The translations under genes were made by a program, and so were the position numbers. The notes under the pieces were generated by a model that worked only from the letters and a program-made list of their open reading frames with translations, did no database searches and was not told the origin of the DNA. From positions 1 through 15,164 of the forward strand of contig DAOVKH010000010.1 of the NCBI GenBank assembly GCA_030631875.1: a stretch of DNA of 15,164 bases, in the 5' to 3' direction. The stretch comes from Deltaproteobacteria bacterium (GTDB lineage Bacteria > Desulfobacterota > GWC2-55-46 > DRQE01). Of this stretch, positions 1 to 7,795 are shown one piece after another. Positions within the stretch are counted from its first letter, which is position 1. Each line of letters starts with the position of its first letter.

Positions 1-1
1 T

Positions 2-1966
2 GCCCGCGCCGAAGGTAATGTCGAGCTTACCTACGGCGATACTAAAGATACGTTAAGAGGAAGCCTCATAGATATCGATATGGGTAAGAGGACGGCTCGC
101 CTCATAGACGGGCGTCTTTACTTCGAGGGCAGAGACCTTACCATCACCGCCAAAGAGCTGAGTAAGACAGGCGAAGACACCTACGCCATAAAGCGGGGAC
201 GCTTTACGACCTGCAATTGCGAGGACGGGCGCACGCCCGAATGGAGCTTATACGCGGGCAGTGCCAAGGTAAAGCGCGAGGGTTACTTTACGGCGTGGAA
301 TTCCTTATTCTATATAAATAAAGTTCCCGTACTCTATATGCCCTTCATGGCCTTCCCTGTTAAGACCGAGCGTCAGACGGGTTTGCTTACTCCAAGGTTT
401 GCCTTCTCTAAGGTGCGCGGGCAAGTCTTTGAGAACTCTTTATTCTGGGCCATTGATACCGATAAGGACGCGACACTCTACGTTGACGTTGAGACTCGAA
501 CCGGGCTCGGTACGGGCATTGAGTACCGCTATGAGAGAACGGGCAGTAGTCTCGGCCGTCTTAACTTCTATCACTTTAGAGAAGACGACCTTGACCGTAG
601 ACGGAGTTTTAGAGCCGACGAGCTGAATATGTTAAGACCCTTCTCTGCGGAGAATGACCGCTGGAGAGTTATCTTCTTCCACGAAGAAGACCTTGGTAAT
701 GGTCTGAGCGTTAAGGCCGATATAGATGTCGTGAGTGACGATGAGTACTTCCTGGACTTTGGCGGCGATTCAGCCAGACGCTCTCTTGAGAGTTTAGAGA
801 GTTCTCTCTCAATAACTAAGAGGTGGGATAAGAGTGCTTTGACCATTCAATTAAGGGACTTCGATAACCTTATGGTCGAGGACGACTCGGATGTCTTCAG
901 GCGAATCCCTGAGGTCTCTTTTATATCGACGCAGAGGCGTGTGAGCTCGACACCGATATTCGCTTCACTCCACTCTACCTTCGTTGGCTTCGATAGAGAC
1001 AGAGGCACAGAGGGCGAACGCTTGGACGTGCGCCCAAGGTTGACGGCACCCTTCATGGCAGGTAATGTCGTAGAGGTAACGCCATCGGCCATACTTAGGT
1101 GGACGGGCTATAGGGTCGATGGTGATATCTATTCAAGTGGAACGCGCCACAGAGACAGGCTCTTATACGAGCTTGGCCTCGATATGCGTACGACCTTTGT
1201 GCGCGTCTTTGAAGGTGAAGCGTCAAGGCTTCGCCACACCATAAGGCCTTCGATCAAGTATACCTACATCCCTGCCTTGAATCAGGAGAGGCTTCCATAC
1301 TACGACACGCTCGATAGGGTAGAGGCGACTAATGGTTTCAGGTATGGAATTAATACGACGCTATATAGTAGGAAAACTTCGCCAGCTTTTCTTGGTGATG
1401 TTGATGGCGACGGCGAAGCCGCTGAGGTCTTATACGACGCGGCAGAGGAACGCCGGGTGCTTTACCTCGATATATCGCAGGGCTTTGATATGCGTGAGGC
1501 GCGCGGCCATAAGAGCGTAGATGCTTTGAGCGTAAGGCCAAAGGAACGCCCCTTCTCCGATATAGAAGGAAAACTCATTGTCAGCCCCGTTAAGGGTATG
1601 GATATATCGGCAAACGGAGCTTACGATGTACACGAAGATCTCTTCAAGAGCTTCGATACGGCCTTGAAGCTCTCTACGGCGAATGGTAAGAGTGTGGATC
1701 TGTCTTACCGTTACATAAAAGGGGAGTTGAGGTATCAGGAGGCCGAGGGCGAGCTTCGCTTGACGAATAATCTTCGCATAGGTGCTTCGAGGAGGTACTC
1801 TCATAGCGAAGATCTTGAACTCGAAAAGAGCTATCATATCGGATACGACTCTAATTGCTGGGGCGTATCCTTAAAGTACAGCGAGAGGCTCGAAGAGGAT
1901 ATCGTCTTCCTGACATTCAGCCTCGGCTCGATAGGCGACGTACTTGGAACGAGCACAGGCATCTAA
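2..1966 (+). CDS. lptD: LPS-assembly protein LptD, C-terminal part (5' end outside window)
   Basis: LptD is the outer-membrane beta-barrel that, with the lipoprotein LptE, inserts lipopolysaccharide into the outer leaflet. The reading frame is open to the left edge, giving 654 visible residues; the ATG at 80 is internal, since 26 in-frame codons precede it. The visible part begins with the OstA-like periplasmic repeat pattern (GNVELTYGD, then LIDGRLYFEG). Next comes the family's conserved linker: two close cysteines (visible residues 71 and 73), PEWSLYAG, and the hallmark PVLYMPFMAFP...RQTGLLTP at about 109-131. About 500 residues of alternating beta-barrel sequence follow. It ends with the typical C-terminal signature containing a lone Cys before Trp (CW, Cys at about 619), which matches the position of the cysteines that form inter-domain disulfides in LptD. 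The first barrel strands and the core of the family are clear. LptE and other lpt genes are not seen next to it. Confidence 0.92.
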   Translation, partial: ARAEGNVELTYGDTKDTLRGSLIDIDMGKRTARLIDGRLYFEGRDLTITAKELSKTGEDTYAIKRGRFTTCNCEDGRTPEWSLYAGSAKVKREGYFTAWNSLFYINKVPVLYMPFMAFPVKTERQTGLLTPRFAFSKVRGQVFENSLFWAIDTDKDATLYVDVETRTGLGTGIEYRYERTGSSLGRLNFYHFREDDLDRRRSFRADELNMLRPFSAENDRWRVIFFHEEDLGNGLSVKADIDVVSDDEYFLDFGGDSARRSLESLESSLSITKRWDKSALTIQLRDFDNLMVEDDSDVFRRIPEVSFISTQRRVSSTPIFASLHSTFVGFDRDRGTEGERLDVRPRLTAPFMAGNVVEVTPSAILRWTGYRVDGDIYSSGTRHRDRLLYELGLDMRTTFVRVFEGEASRLRHTIRPSIKYTYIPALNQERLPYYDTLDRVEATNGFRYGINTTLYSRKTSPAFLGDVDGDGEAAEVLYDAAEERRVLYLDISQGFDMREARGHKSVDALSVRPKERPFSDIEGKLIVSPVKGMDISANGAYDVHEDLFKSFDTALKLSTANGKSVDLSYRYIKGELRYQEAEGELRLTNNLRIGASRRYSHSEDLELEKSYHIGYDSNCWGVSLKYSERLEEDIVFLTFSLGSIGDVLGTSTGI

Positions 1967-1996
1967 GTCTAATATTATAAATAAGGAGAAGTCTAA

Positions 1997-2782
1997 ATGT
2001 TCTATGAGAGAGATGAAGACAGAAGAGCTGTAGTCGTATTAACACCTTCGGAGTCGAAACGTTTGATAGCGCGCGCAGTTGTGAAGATCTCCGAGGTATC
2101 CGAGGCCATGGGTAGCGGGCGCATTGTAATCATAGGCAGTTCGACCAATGCCTTTGTAAGGGAAGAACTCACGGGCGAGGATGTCGATAAGTTTCAGTCT
2201 GCCGTCGGAAGGATAACCAAGGGAGAGCTTAGCGCGATTAAGGTAGAAGACCGCTTGTCGCCGCTCGTCTTGATAGACGGTTTGAGCAAAGACATTACTC
2301 CCAAGGAGGCGTTAGAGGGTTTTACCGCCAAGGACGTATATGTAAAGGGGGCCAATGCCGTAGATATCGACGGTAATGTGGGCATACTCTTATCGAGCGA
2401 CTATGGGGGGACTATCGCCATGGCACTGGGCGTAGTTACGGCGCGCGGAGCTAACCTTATCGTTCCCGTTGGTTTGGAAAAACTCGTCCCGTCGGTCGTA
2501 GAGGCCGCGGAGGCTCTCGGCGGTCAGGGCAGGATTGACTTCTCTACAGGTGAGAAGGTCGCCCTGATGGTATTGACCAGTGCTAAGGTCGTAACCGAGA
2601 TAGAGGCTATAGATATACTCTTTGGCGCAGAGGTTACGGCAACGCACGTCGCGTCGGGAGGAATCGGCGGCAGTGAAGGCTCCGTGACACTGGTCTTAAA
2701 TGGCACGAAGGCGAGCGTTAAAGATGCCTTTGATTATATAAGCAATCTAAAGGGTGAGCCGGCTATATATCCAAAGGGCTAA
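1997..2782 (+). CDS. Conserved protein of unknown function, partner of the downstream MtaA-like methyltransferase
   Basis: I do not recognise this 261-residue family by name. It looks cytoplasmic, with no signal peptide or membrane segment. It alternates beta strands and helices and has striking glycine-rich, probably conserved blocks: KGANAVD (117-123), PVGLEK (157-162), VVTEIEAI (198-205) and ASGGIGGSEGS (219-229), with the C-terminal GEP at 253-255. Such blocks look like ligand- or nucleotide-binding loops, but no known P-loop or Rossmann motif is present, so any activity is a guess. The start is well supported: AAGGAG at 1983-1988 lies 8 bases before the ATG. It begins 30 bases after lptD ends. 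Its stop is 4 bases before the start of the MtaA-like gene, so the two are probably co-translated. That pairing is the best clue to function and suggests a role in corrinoid or methyl-transfer chemistry, which is inference. Confidence 0.85.
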   Translation: MFYERDEDRRAVVVLTPSESKRLIARAVVKISEVSEAMGSGRIVIIGSSTNAFVREELTGEDVDKFQSAVGRITKGELSAIKVEDRLSPLVLIDGLSKDITPKEALEGFTAKDVYVKGANAVDIDGNVGILLSSDYGGTIAMALGVVTARGANLIVPVGLEKLVPSVVEAAEALGGQGRIDFSTGEKVALMVLTSAKVVTEIEAIDILFGAEVTATHVASGGIGGSEGSVTLVLNGTKASVKDAFDYISNLKGEPAIYPKG

Positions 2783-2786
2783 TACC

Positions 2787-3893
2787 ATGAATGACGGGAA
2801 AAGGATATTAGAGTTGCTATCTACTGAAGGTTCTTACGGCGACAGTCCTTCAGGCGAGCTTGCCGTTATGTTGGCAGGTGCGTTCTTTAGCCGCCTTCCT
2901 GAAGAGATAATATCGGGCGGTGGCTTTACATTGCCAGAGTTAAGTCCAGAGCTAAATCGAGACGCAAATACCTTAGCCGACTTGGCCTCTCATATAAAAG
3001 AAACCTTAGCCACATCGACGCTCTCCGTACCATTCTTAATGACCGTCGAGAGCGAGGCTTACGGCGGTGAGGTTGAGCCGCCTCAAGGCAAGGATTATAA
3101 GACCGACGCTTATCGCTTTCCTTTAAGGTCTATAGACGGTGATATGAAGGTACTCGACCCTACGATCGACGGAAGGCTTCCCGTTGTATTGGATACGGTC
3201 GCCAAATTGAAGAGCCGCTACCCGGAGACTACTATAATAGCCGACGTGGGCGCGCCGCTGGCGATACTATCTTCTTTGCTGGATACGGCTGAGATATTAA
3301 AAGCATTTATTCGCAGTAAGAAGGAGTTACATGACAAGCTCGAACGCATTGCCGAGAATACTATATCTTACGCAAAGGCGCTCGTAGCTAAAGGTGCGGA
3401 GATTATAGTCATCAACGATAATTTTTCTACCCCTGCGATTGTAGGAGATTTCTTTGAAGAATTTACTGTGCCATATATAAACCGTATAAGAGAAGAGGTT
3501 AGGGCGGCAGGCGGCCTTGCTGTCGTACATATATGCGGCGAGGTAGAGCTATTCGGCGAAGGGTTAAATCTGCTATCGACCGAGGTCTTGAGTGTCGATA
3601 CCGCTGCCTCTATTAAAGCCCTTAGAGGTATTGTTGGCGGAAAGACCTTGATGGCGGGCGTTAGCCACGCGGCACTTTCGAGTGATAACGGTGAAGGTCT
3701 TTTATCTGAGGTTAAGAGAGCGGTAGCCGAAGGCGCACGGATCATCACACCTTCGTGCGGCGCTGACTTAACCGTTAAGGTCGAGAGGTTAAGGGAGCTG
3801 GTAAGGGCTGCGTGCGAGGGTAATTTAAAAGACCTTGATTTCTTAGAGCCTCATGGTTTAAAATCAAAGATTGATTGTAGCAGTAGAATCTAA
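2787..3893 (+). CDS. Uroporphyrinogen decarboxylase-family (MtaA/CmuA-like) Zn-dependent methyltransferase
   Basis: The protein is 368 residues and belongs to the URO-D superfamily, in the branch of MtaA/MtbA/CmuA enzymes that move methyl groups between a corrinoid protein and a thiol or other acceptor. The branch's zinc/thiolate signature is visible: His248-x-Cys250 in VVHICGE and Cys324 in TPSCGADL, 74 residues apart, as expected for MtaA-type enzymes and absent from true HemE. Other family features are IIADVGAPLAI (150-160) and the late barrel strand AEGARIITPSC. The start was set at the ATG at 2787, because AAAGGG at 2773-2778 lies 8 bases before it; an upstream GTG at 2754 would only extend into the preceding gene. 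The stop is 11 bases before the next gene. Substrate and acceptor are unknown: no corrinoid protein (MtaC-like) or MtaB-like partner is in view, and coenzyme M as acceptor cannot be assumed in a bacterium. Confidence 0.87.
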   Translation: MNDGKRILELLSTEGSYGDSPSGELAVMLAGAFFSRLPEEIISGGGFTLPELSPELNRDANTLADLASHIKETLATSTLSVPFLMTVESEAYGGEVEPPQGKDYKTDAYRFPLRSIDGDMKVLDPTIDGRLPVVLDTVAKLKSRYPETTIIADVGAPLAILSSLLDTAEILKAFIRSKKELHDKLERIAENTISYAKALVAKGAEIIVINDNFSTPAIVGDFFEEFTVPYINRIREEVRAAGGLAVVHICGEVELFGEGLNLLSTEVLSVDTAASIKALRGIVGGKTLMAGVSHAALSSDNGEGLLSEVKRAVAEGARIITPSCGADLTVKVERLRELVRAACEGNLKDLDFLEPHGLKSKIDCSSRI

Positions 3894-3904
3894 AGGGTGA
3901 ATCC

Positions 3905-5731
3905 ATGAATATATATATATATAGATTGTCGGTCGTCTTAATTGCAGGCGTTTTTATCTCTCTTCTGGCATTGCCTGTCCTTGCTGAGGATTCTATGCCC
4001 AAAGGCGGCGAGGTGATGCCTGTACTCTCAGATGAAGCCTTCAGTGAGGCCGAAGCCGACGCTTCAGAGGAGCACGCCGTGGCTAAGATAGCAGTTGCTC
4101 CGTGGCGGCTCAATGCTCCGCCAGAGCTTGCTTACCTTAAGGCCGCACTTACCGACATGCTCTCTTCACGCATGAGTGCCGATGACTCCGTGGAGGTAAC
4201 TCAAAGAGATGTCGTATATGACGCTTACGGTTTTTATTCAAATGGATTGACCGGTTCTACGGCCGCTGCCTTTGGCATAGGGCTTAATGTGGACTATGTT
4301 CTTTACGGAAGCCTCTCGGTGCTTGGCGGCGAGCTTAGCCTCGACGCGAGTCTCGTTGACGTAAGAGGCGGGGCGGTAGAGACCTTCTTCTTTAAGGGCC
4401 ACGGCGTTGAGAGTGTCATTGCCTTGACCGAGGCACTCGCAGAGAAGGTCTTCGATAAACTTAAAGGCCTGAACGATGCGGAGCCATTGGCGGCAGTATC
4501 GGTGGTGGATGAGCGCACTCTCTCTGAAGGGCCGTCATATACCGGTAAGTTTTCTATGGCAGATGATTCGTCAAGCATAATTGAGCCTACCGAAGTGCCC
4601 GTTGAGATCGTCGTACCTGTTGTAGCCCCCGGGCACAAAACCGACGTGGATAGAAGCGACGGCTTTATCACAAAGGCCGATATTAAGTCGGGGAAGCTTG
4701 AGGCAAAGTCTTCCTGGCGATTTAAGCTCGGCTCAGGATTATTTAATGATATGGAGGTCGTAGACCTCGACGGAGACGGACGTCTTGAGATATTCGCCAT
4801 GAAGGTGGCCGAGATTCATATCTTCCGTGTTATGGAGGACGGCACGCTCAAGAGGCTGACGGTAATAGACGGCATCGGTGATAGCAAGAACATCTCCATT
4901 AGTACATTCGACTCGGACGCAGACGGCTTTGACGAATTATATATATCACGCATAAAGGCCGGTCGAGCCGATAGCTGTATACTTGAAGCAAACTCTGACG
5001 GTTCTAATGACGGCTTTGAGGTAAAGAGCTGTGGCATACCCTTTATTATAAAGAGTGTCGTCATCGACGGCCACGCCATGCTCCTTGGGCAGGAATTCAA
5101 TAAGAATTGGGGGCTTAAGAGGGCGGTATATGAGCTTACAGTTACGTCAGAAGGCGTAATTAAAGGCGACAAAGTGCCTCTGCCTAAAGGTTCTGAGCTT
5201 TACGGCGTTGCCTACGGCGACGTATTTGGGGATGGTACCGACCAGTTAATATCCATAGACAATAAGCGGCGTCTTCGCGTATACGAAAGAGAATCGGCCG
5301 ATAAGTGGAGCAGAGAGTGGAGAAGTACTGAAAAGTTCGGCGGCACTCTTACGACACTCGAATACGGCGATAGTCAAGGTACGGCTAAAGAAACCTTCTC
5401 TCTGGAGGGCGATATCTATACCGTCGATACGGACGATAACGGAGGTGTTGAGGTAATACTCAAGACAAACCTCGCCGGTGGTGTCTTTGGTAAGTACTCA
5501 AAGCGCGTAAGAGAATTCAAAGGGGGCTTCATCTCGGCCCTTAAGTGGGACGGCTCAGGGCTTGTTGAGCTTTGGCGCACAAAAGAGATTACAGGCTACG
5601 TTGCAGACTTCTTTATCGGCGATTTGGATGGCGATGGAGCAAGGGATATAACGATACTCGTGACCGAGGGGACAGGTTTTAGCTCTCATAAGTCAAAAAG
5701 CTATATACTTTTCCATAGATTGTCTATATAA
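3905..5731 (+). CDS. Exported protein: TolB/FlgO-like N-terminal domain fused to an FG-GAP/VCBS-type propeller
   Basis: The protein is 608 residues. A signal peptide is visible (hydrophobic 8-24, likely cleavage after LPVLA, residue 27). Residues about 58-190 (KIAVAPW..., VDYVLYGSLSVLGGELSLDASLVDV) resemble the alpha/beta domain of TolB-N, FlgO and CsgG-type proteins. A low-complexity linker of about 200-265 follows, rich in Pro, Val and acidic residues. The C-terminal 340 residues carry repeated Asp-rich calcium-type loops: DLDGDG (287-292), DSDADG (336-341), DVFGDG (439-444), DTDDNG (508-513) and DLDGDG (573-578). These loops are typical of FG-GAP/VCBS integrin-like propellers. It probably acts in the periplasm or at the outer membrane, in binding or assembly; no enzyme site is evident. 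The ribosome binding site AAGGGTGA is just before the ATG. The codons right after the start form an (AT)7 tract (3909-3922). Function is unknown; the domain calls rest on motif patterns. Confidence 0.83.
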   Translation: MNIYIYRLSVVLIAGVFISLLALPVLAEDSMPKGGEVMPVLSDEAFSEAEADASEEHAVAKIAVAPWRLNAPPELAYLKAALTDMLSSRMSADDSVEVTQRDVVYDAYGFYSNGLTGSTAAAFGIGLNVDYVLYGSLSVLGGELSLDASLVDVRGGAVETFFFKGHGVESVIALTEALAEKVFDKLKGLNDAEPLAAVSVVDERTLSEGPSYTGKFSMADDSSSIIEPTEVPVEIVVPVVAPGHKTDVDRSDGFITKADIKSGKLEAKSSWRFKLGSGLFNDMEVVDLDGDGRLEIFAMKVAEIHIFRVMEDGTLKRLTVIDGIGDSKNISISTFDSDADGFDELYISRIKAGRADSCILEANSDGSNDGFEVKSCGIPFIIKSVVIDGHAMLLGQEFNKNWGLKRAVYELTVTSEGVIKGDKVPLPKGSELYGVAYGDVFGDGTDQLISIDNKRRLRVYERESADKWSREWRSTEKFGGTLTTLEYGDSQGTAKETFSLEGDIYTVDTDDNGGVEVILKTNLAGGVFGKYSKRVREFKGGFISALKWDGSGLVELWRTKEITGYVADFFIGDLDGDGARDITILVTEGTGFSSHKSKSYILFHRLSI

Positions 5732-5732
5732 T
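5727..5732 (+). promoter_or_regulatory. Possible -10 element for tRNA-Met
   Basis: A perfect TATAAT overlaps the stop codon of the preceding gene. Initiation about 7 bases later would give a 5' leader of roughly a dozen bases before the tRNA. No convincing -35 hexamer is seen 16-18 bases upstream (TATACT-like at best), and the region is AT-rich, so this is a modest call. Confidence 0.35.
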
Positions 5733-5750
5733 ATTTAATTTTCCCACTGT

Positions 5751-5827
5751 GGCGGTGTAGCTCAGGTGGCCAGAGCAGGGGTCTCATAAGCCCCTTGTCG
5801 GTGGTTCGAGTCCACCCACCGTCACCA
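5751..5827 (+). tRNA. tRNA-Met (anticodon CAT), elongator type
   Basis: A complete 77-base cloverleaf including an encoded CCA. The acceptor GGCGGTG pairs with CACCGTC (one G-T wobble). The D stem is GCTC/GAGC. The anticodon stem GGGGT/GCCCC carries loop CTCATAA, hence anticodon CAT. The T stem is GGTGG/CCACC with loop TTCGAGT, and the discriminator base is A. The first acceptor pair is a normal G-C, so it is not the initiator tRNA-fMet. A CAT anticodon could also be tRNA-Ile2 with lysidine at position 34, which sequence reading alone cannot fully exclude; elongator Met is favoured by overall similarity. It is convergent with zwf, separated by 27 T/C-rich bases. Confidence 0.94.
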
Positions 5828-5854
5828 TTTCTTTTCTTCTCTACTTTTCTTAAG

Positions 5855-7372
5855 TTAAATATCTCTCCACTTACGGCCGTCTCTTTCTATCAATAGGTCG
5901 GCTTCTTTCGGCCCGGCACTTCCGGGCAGGTAGTCGGCTACGTCTTCCGCCGAGCTACTCTGCCAGCCTTTGAGTACTTCGTCTATCAGCTTCCAAGACG
6001 TCTCTATTGCACGCTTATGCGGGAATAGTGTCGAGTCTCCTGTTATGCAGTCGAGAAGTAATCTCTCGTATGCCTCGGGCAGGGTTACGTCGTATGCTTC
6101 CTTATATGAGAAGTCCATGGTTACGTTGTCGACACGCTGGGTCGTTCCCGGGTACTTTATGTTAAAGTCAAAGTCTATGCCCTCGTCGGGCTGTATCTTT
6201 AATACAAGGACGTTATCCTTTGGGCAGGCCTTTTCTTCAGAGCCGAATAGACAGTGCGGCGGAGCCTTGAAGGTTACGGCTATCTCGGTCTTGCGTGCTT
6301 TAAGGCGTTTCCCGGTGCGTATGTAGAATGGGACATCCGACCAGCGCCAGTTGTCGATGAATACCTTAAGGGCGACAAAGGTCTCGGTGGTGGAGTCGGA
6401 GGAGACGTTAGCTTCGTCTCTATAGGCCACGGTAGTCTCTCCGTTAATGATGCCTTTGTCGTAGCGGCCTCTGACTATAAAGTTGTCGATATTGTCTATC
6501 TCTACCGGTCGTATGGATTCTATGAGGTCGACCTTCTTTGAGCGAATGTTCTCTGAGGTCATGGTCGTTGGTGGCTCCATTGCGACGAGTGCCAGTAACT
6601 GCATTATATGGTTTTGCACCATGTCCCTAAGCGCACCTGCTTCTTCGTAGTACTTGCCGCGCGTACCGATACCGTCTGATTCTGCTACGGTAATCTGGAT
6701 GTGGTCTATATACTTTTGGTTCCATAGGGGTTCGTATATGGAATTCCCGAAGCGAAAGAATAGTATGTTCTGAACCGTCTCTTTGCCTAAGTAGTGGTCT
6801 ATGCGGTAGACCTCCTCTTCGTCAAAGTGGTTAAGTACTAAGTCGTTAAGCTTGGCCGAGCTCTCTGAGCTTTGCCCGAAGGGTTTTTCTATTATTATCC
6901 TTGGCAGAACTCCGTCTCCGCGTCCGCGTCTGTCGGCGAGCTGTGAGTGGCTCAGCATATCTATTATTACCGGGAAGAAGGTCGGTGGTGTTGCTAAGTA
7001 AAATACCCTGTCGCAGGCTACTCCACACTCTTGGTCTATGTCGTCGAGCCTCTTAAGTATCTCGGTGTATCCGTCGGAGTCTTCGAAGGTCGAGCGTATG
7101 AAGCGGGTCTTACTAAGGAGCTTTTTTGCCGCTGATTCATCGAAGTCGTAGGTGTAGTGTTCCCTTAGTGCCGATAGGGCGTAATCTTTAAAGCCTTCGT
7201 CGCCGTTATTAGAATCAAAGGCGCGTGTCGAGAAGCCTATGATATTAAAGCACTCAGGCAAGAGCCCCAAGACCTCCAGACGCAAAAGTGCCGGCAGGAG
7301 CTTTCTCCTCGATAGGTCTCCGGTCGCGCCGAATATTACGAGTGTCGTAGGTTTGGCTGTGATGTCGTTCAT
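5855..7372 (-). CDS. zwf: Glucose-6-phosphate 1-dehydrogenase
   Basis: The enzyme oxidises glucose 6-phosphate to 6-phosphogluconolactone with NAD(P)+, opening the oxidative pentose phosphate (or Entner-Doudoroff) route in the cytoplasm. The 505-residue length is normal for the family. Visible signatures are the dinucleotide-binding GATGDLSRRK (15-24), EKPFG (162-166), the substrate-binding family signature RIDHYLGKE (190-198), and QNHIMQ at 253-258, whose His255 fits the catalytic base. The start is supported by AAAGGA 6 bases upstream on the minus strand and by a promoter further up. It stands alone, with no 6-phosphogluconolactonase, gnd or edd/eda neighbour. The glycine-rich loop does not by itself settle NAD versus NADP preference. 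Confidence 0.97.
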   Translation of the reverse strand: MNDITAKPTTLVIFGATGDLSRRKLLPALLRLEVLGLLPECFNIIGFSTRAFDSNNGDEGFKDYALSALREHYTYDFDESAAKKLLSKTRFIRSTFEDSDGYTEILKRLDDIDQECGVACDRVFYLATPPTFFPVIIDMLSHSQLADRRGRGDGVLPRIIIEKPFGQSSESSAKLNDLVLNHFDEEEVYRIDHYLGKETVQNILFFRFGNSIYEPLWNQKYIDHIQITVAESDGIGTRGKYYEEAGALRDMVQNHIMQLLALVAMEPPTTMTSENIRSKKVDLIESIRPVEIDNIDNFIVRGRYDKGIINGETTVAYRDEANVSSDSTTETFVALKVFIDNWRWSDVPFYIRTGKRLKARKTEIAVTFKAPPHCLFGSEEKACPKDNVLVLKIQPDEGIDFDFNIKYPGTTQRVDNVTMDFSYKEAYDVTLPEAYERLLLDCITGDSTLFPHKRAIETSWKLIDEVLKGWQSSSAEDVADYLPGSAGPKEADLLIERDGRKWRDI

Positions 7373-7405
7373 GACAAGTCCTTTATAGATGTACTATTCT
7401 TTTAA

Positions 7406-7433
7406 ACTCTAACAGACGGACTAAAAATGTCAA
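7406..7433 (-). promoter_or_regulatory. Probable sigma70-type promoter of zwf
   Basis: On the minus strand there is a perfect -35 TTGACA (complement of 7428-7433), a 16-base spacer and a -10 TAGAGT (complement of 7406-7411, 4 of 6 consensus). It sits about 34 bases upstream of the zwf ATG, in the divergent region with the + strand promoter of the 7558 gene. Confidence 0.55.
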
Positions 7434-7486
7434 TTCCTATTGTATCCTGCCTTCTTAGCCGAGTTTACAGTAATTACGGTTTTGCT

Positions 7487-7515
7487 TCCATAAGCACGTC
7501 TGAGCGTGATATAAT
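7487..7515 (+). promoter_or_regulatory. Probable extended -10 promoter of the 7558-9349 gene pair
   Basis: A perfect TATAAT at 7510-7515 is preceded by TGA (extended -10, TGn). The best-spaced -35 is a weak TTCCAT at 7487-7492, with a 17-base spacer. This gives a leader of roughly 35-40 bases before the ATG at 7558. The leader contains a small GGGA/TCCC inverted repeat (7519-7532) of uncertain meaning. Confidence 0.6.
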
Positions 7516-7557
7516 TACGGGACTAAATTCCCAGTAAATTTATCGGAGGGTATTAGA

Positions 7558-7794
7558 ATGTCCGAAGAGCTAAAAATATGTCCGACGTGCGAGCGTCCAC
7601 TTGCCAAAACGCCGAGCCTTTCGAGGCACTTGATAATCGGAGCGATAGTCGGCTTTGTGATAGGAACTTCGTTCGTGGCCTTTTGGTTTGGAACCTCGGC
7701 AGGGTTCTTACACAATATGGCGTTAATACACGAGGTCTCCGGTACGGTACTTGGCCTCCTTGGCGGACTCATCGTTAGGAGCCTTAGAAAGTAA
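7558..7794 (+). CDS. Small CxxC-containing two-helix membrane protein
   Basis: A 78-residue protein that I do not recognise as a named family. Residues 8-11 (CPTC) form a single CxxC knuckle in a short hydrophilic N-terminus. Two hydrophobic segments follow (about 25-45 and 57-74), the first rich in Gly, Ile and Val, the second in Leu and Gly. It ends in a basic tail, RSLRK. One CxxC gives only two ligands, so metal binding would need dimerisation or a partner; a thiol/redox role is equally possible. It is real by context: a strong GGAGGG sits 7 bases before the ATG, a good promoter lies upstream, and its stop is 1 base before the start of the radical SAM gene. That arrangement implies translational coupling and a shared task. 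Function is unknown. Confidence 0.78.
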   Translation: MSEELKICPTCERPLAKTPSLSRHLIIGAIVGFVIGTSFVAFWFGTSAGFLHNMALIHEVSGTVLGLLGGLIVRSLRK

Positions 7795-7795
7795 T

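Noticed and set aside
2754..2786. GTG start for the MtaA-like gene inside the preceding gene
   Set aside because: The ATG at 2787 has a well-spaced AAAGGG; the 11 extra residues are just the out-of-frame reading of the upstream gene's end.
4303..4800. 165-codon antisense ORF under the TolB/FG-GAP gene (and the other antisense ORFs, such as 1430-1837 and 8321-8716)
   Set aside because: Low-complexity shadow translations of well-supported genes, with no ribosome binding site or recognisable domain.
5751..5827. tRNA read as initiator tRNA-fMet
   Set aside because: The first acceptor pair is G-C rather than the mismatched pair of initiator tRNAs, so an elongator Met (or less likely Ile2) identity fits better.
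7751..7795. ATG start for the radical SAM protein at 7751
   Set aside because: It overlaps the 78-residue gene by 44 bases; the start at 7796 gives the usual family N-terminus directly before the B12-binding strand (KKILFITPPYH).
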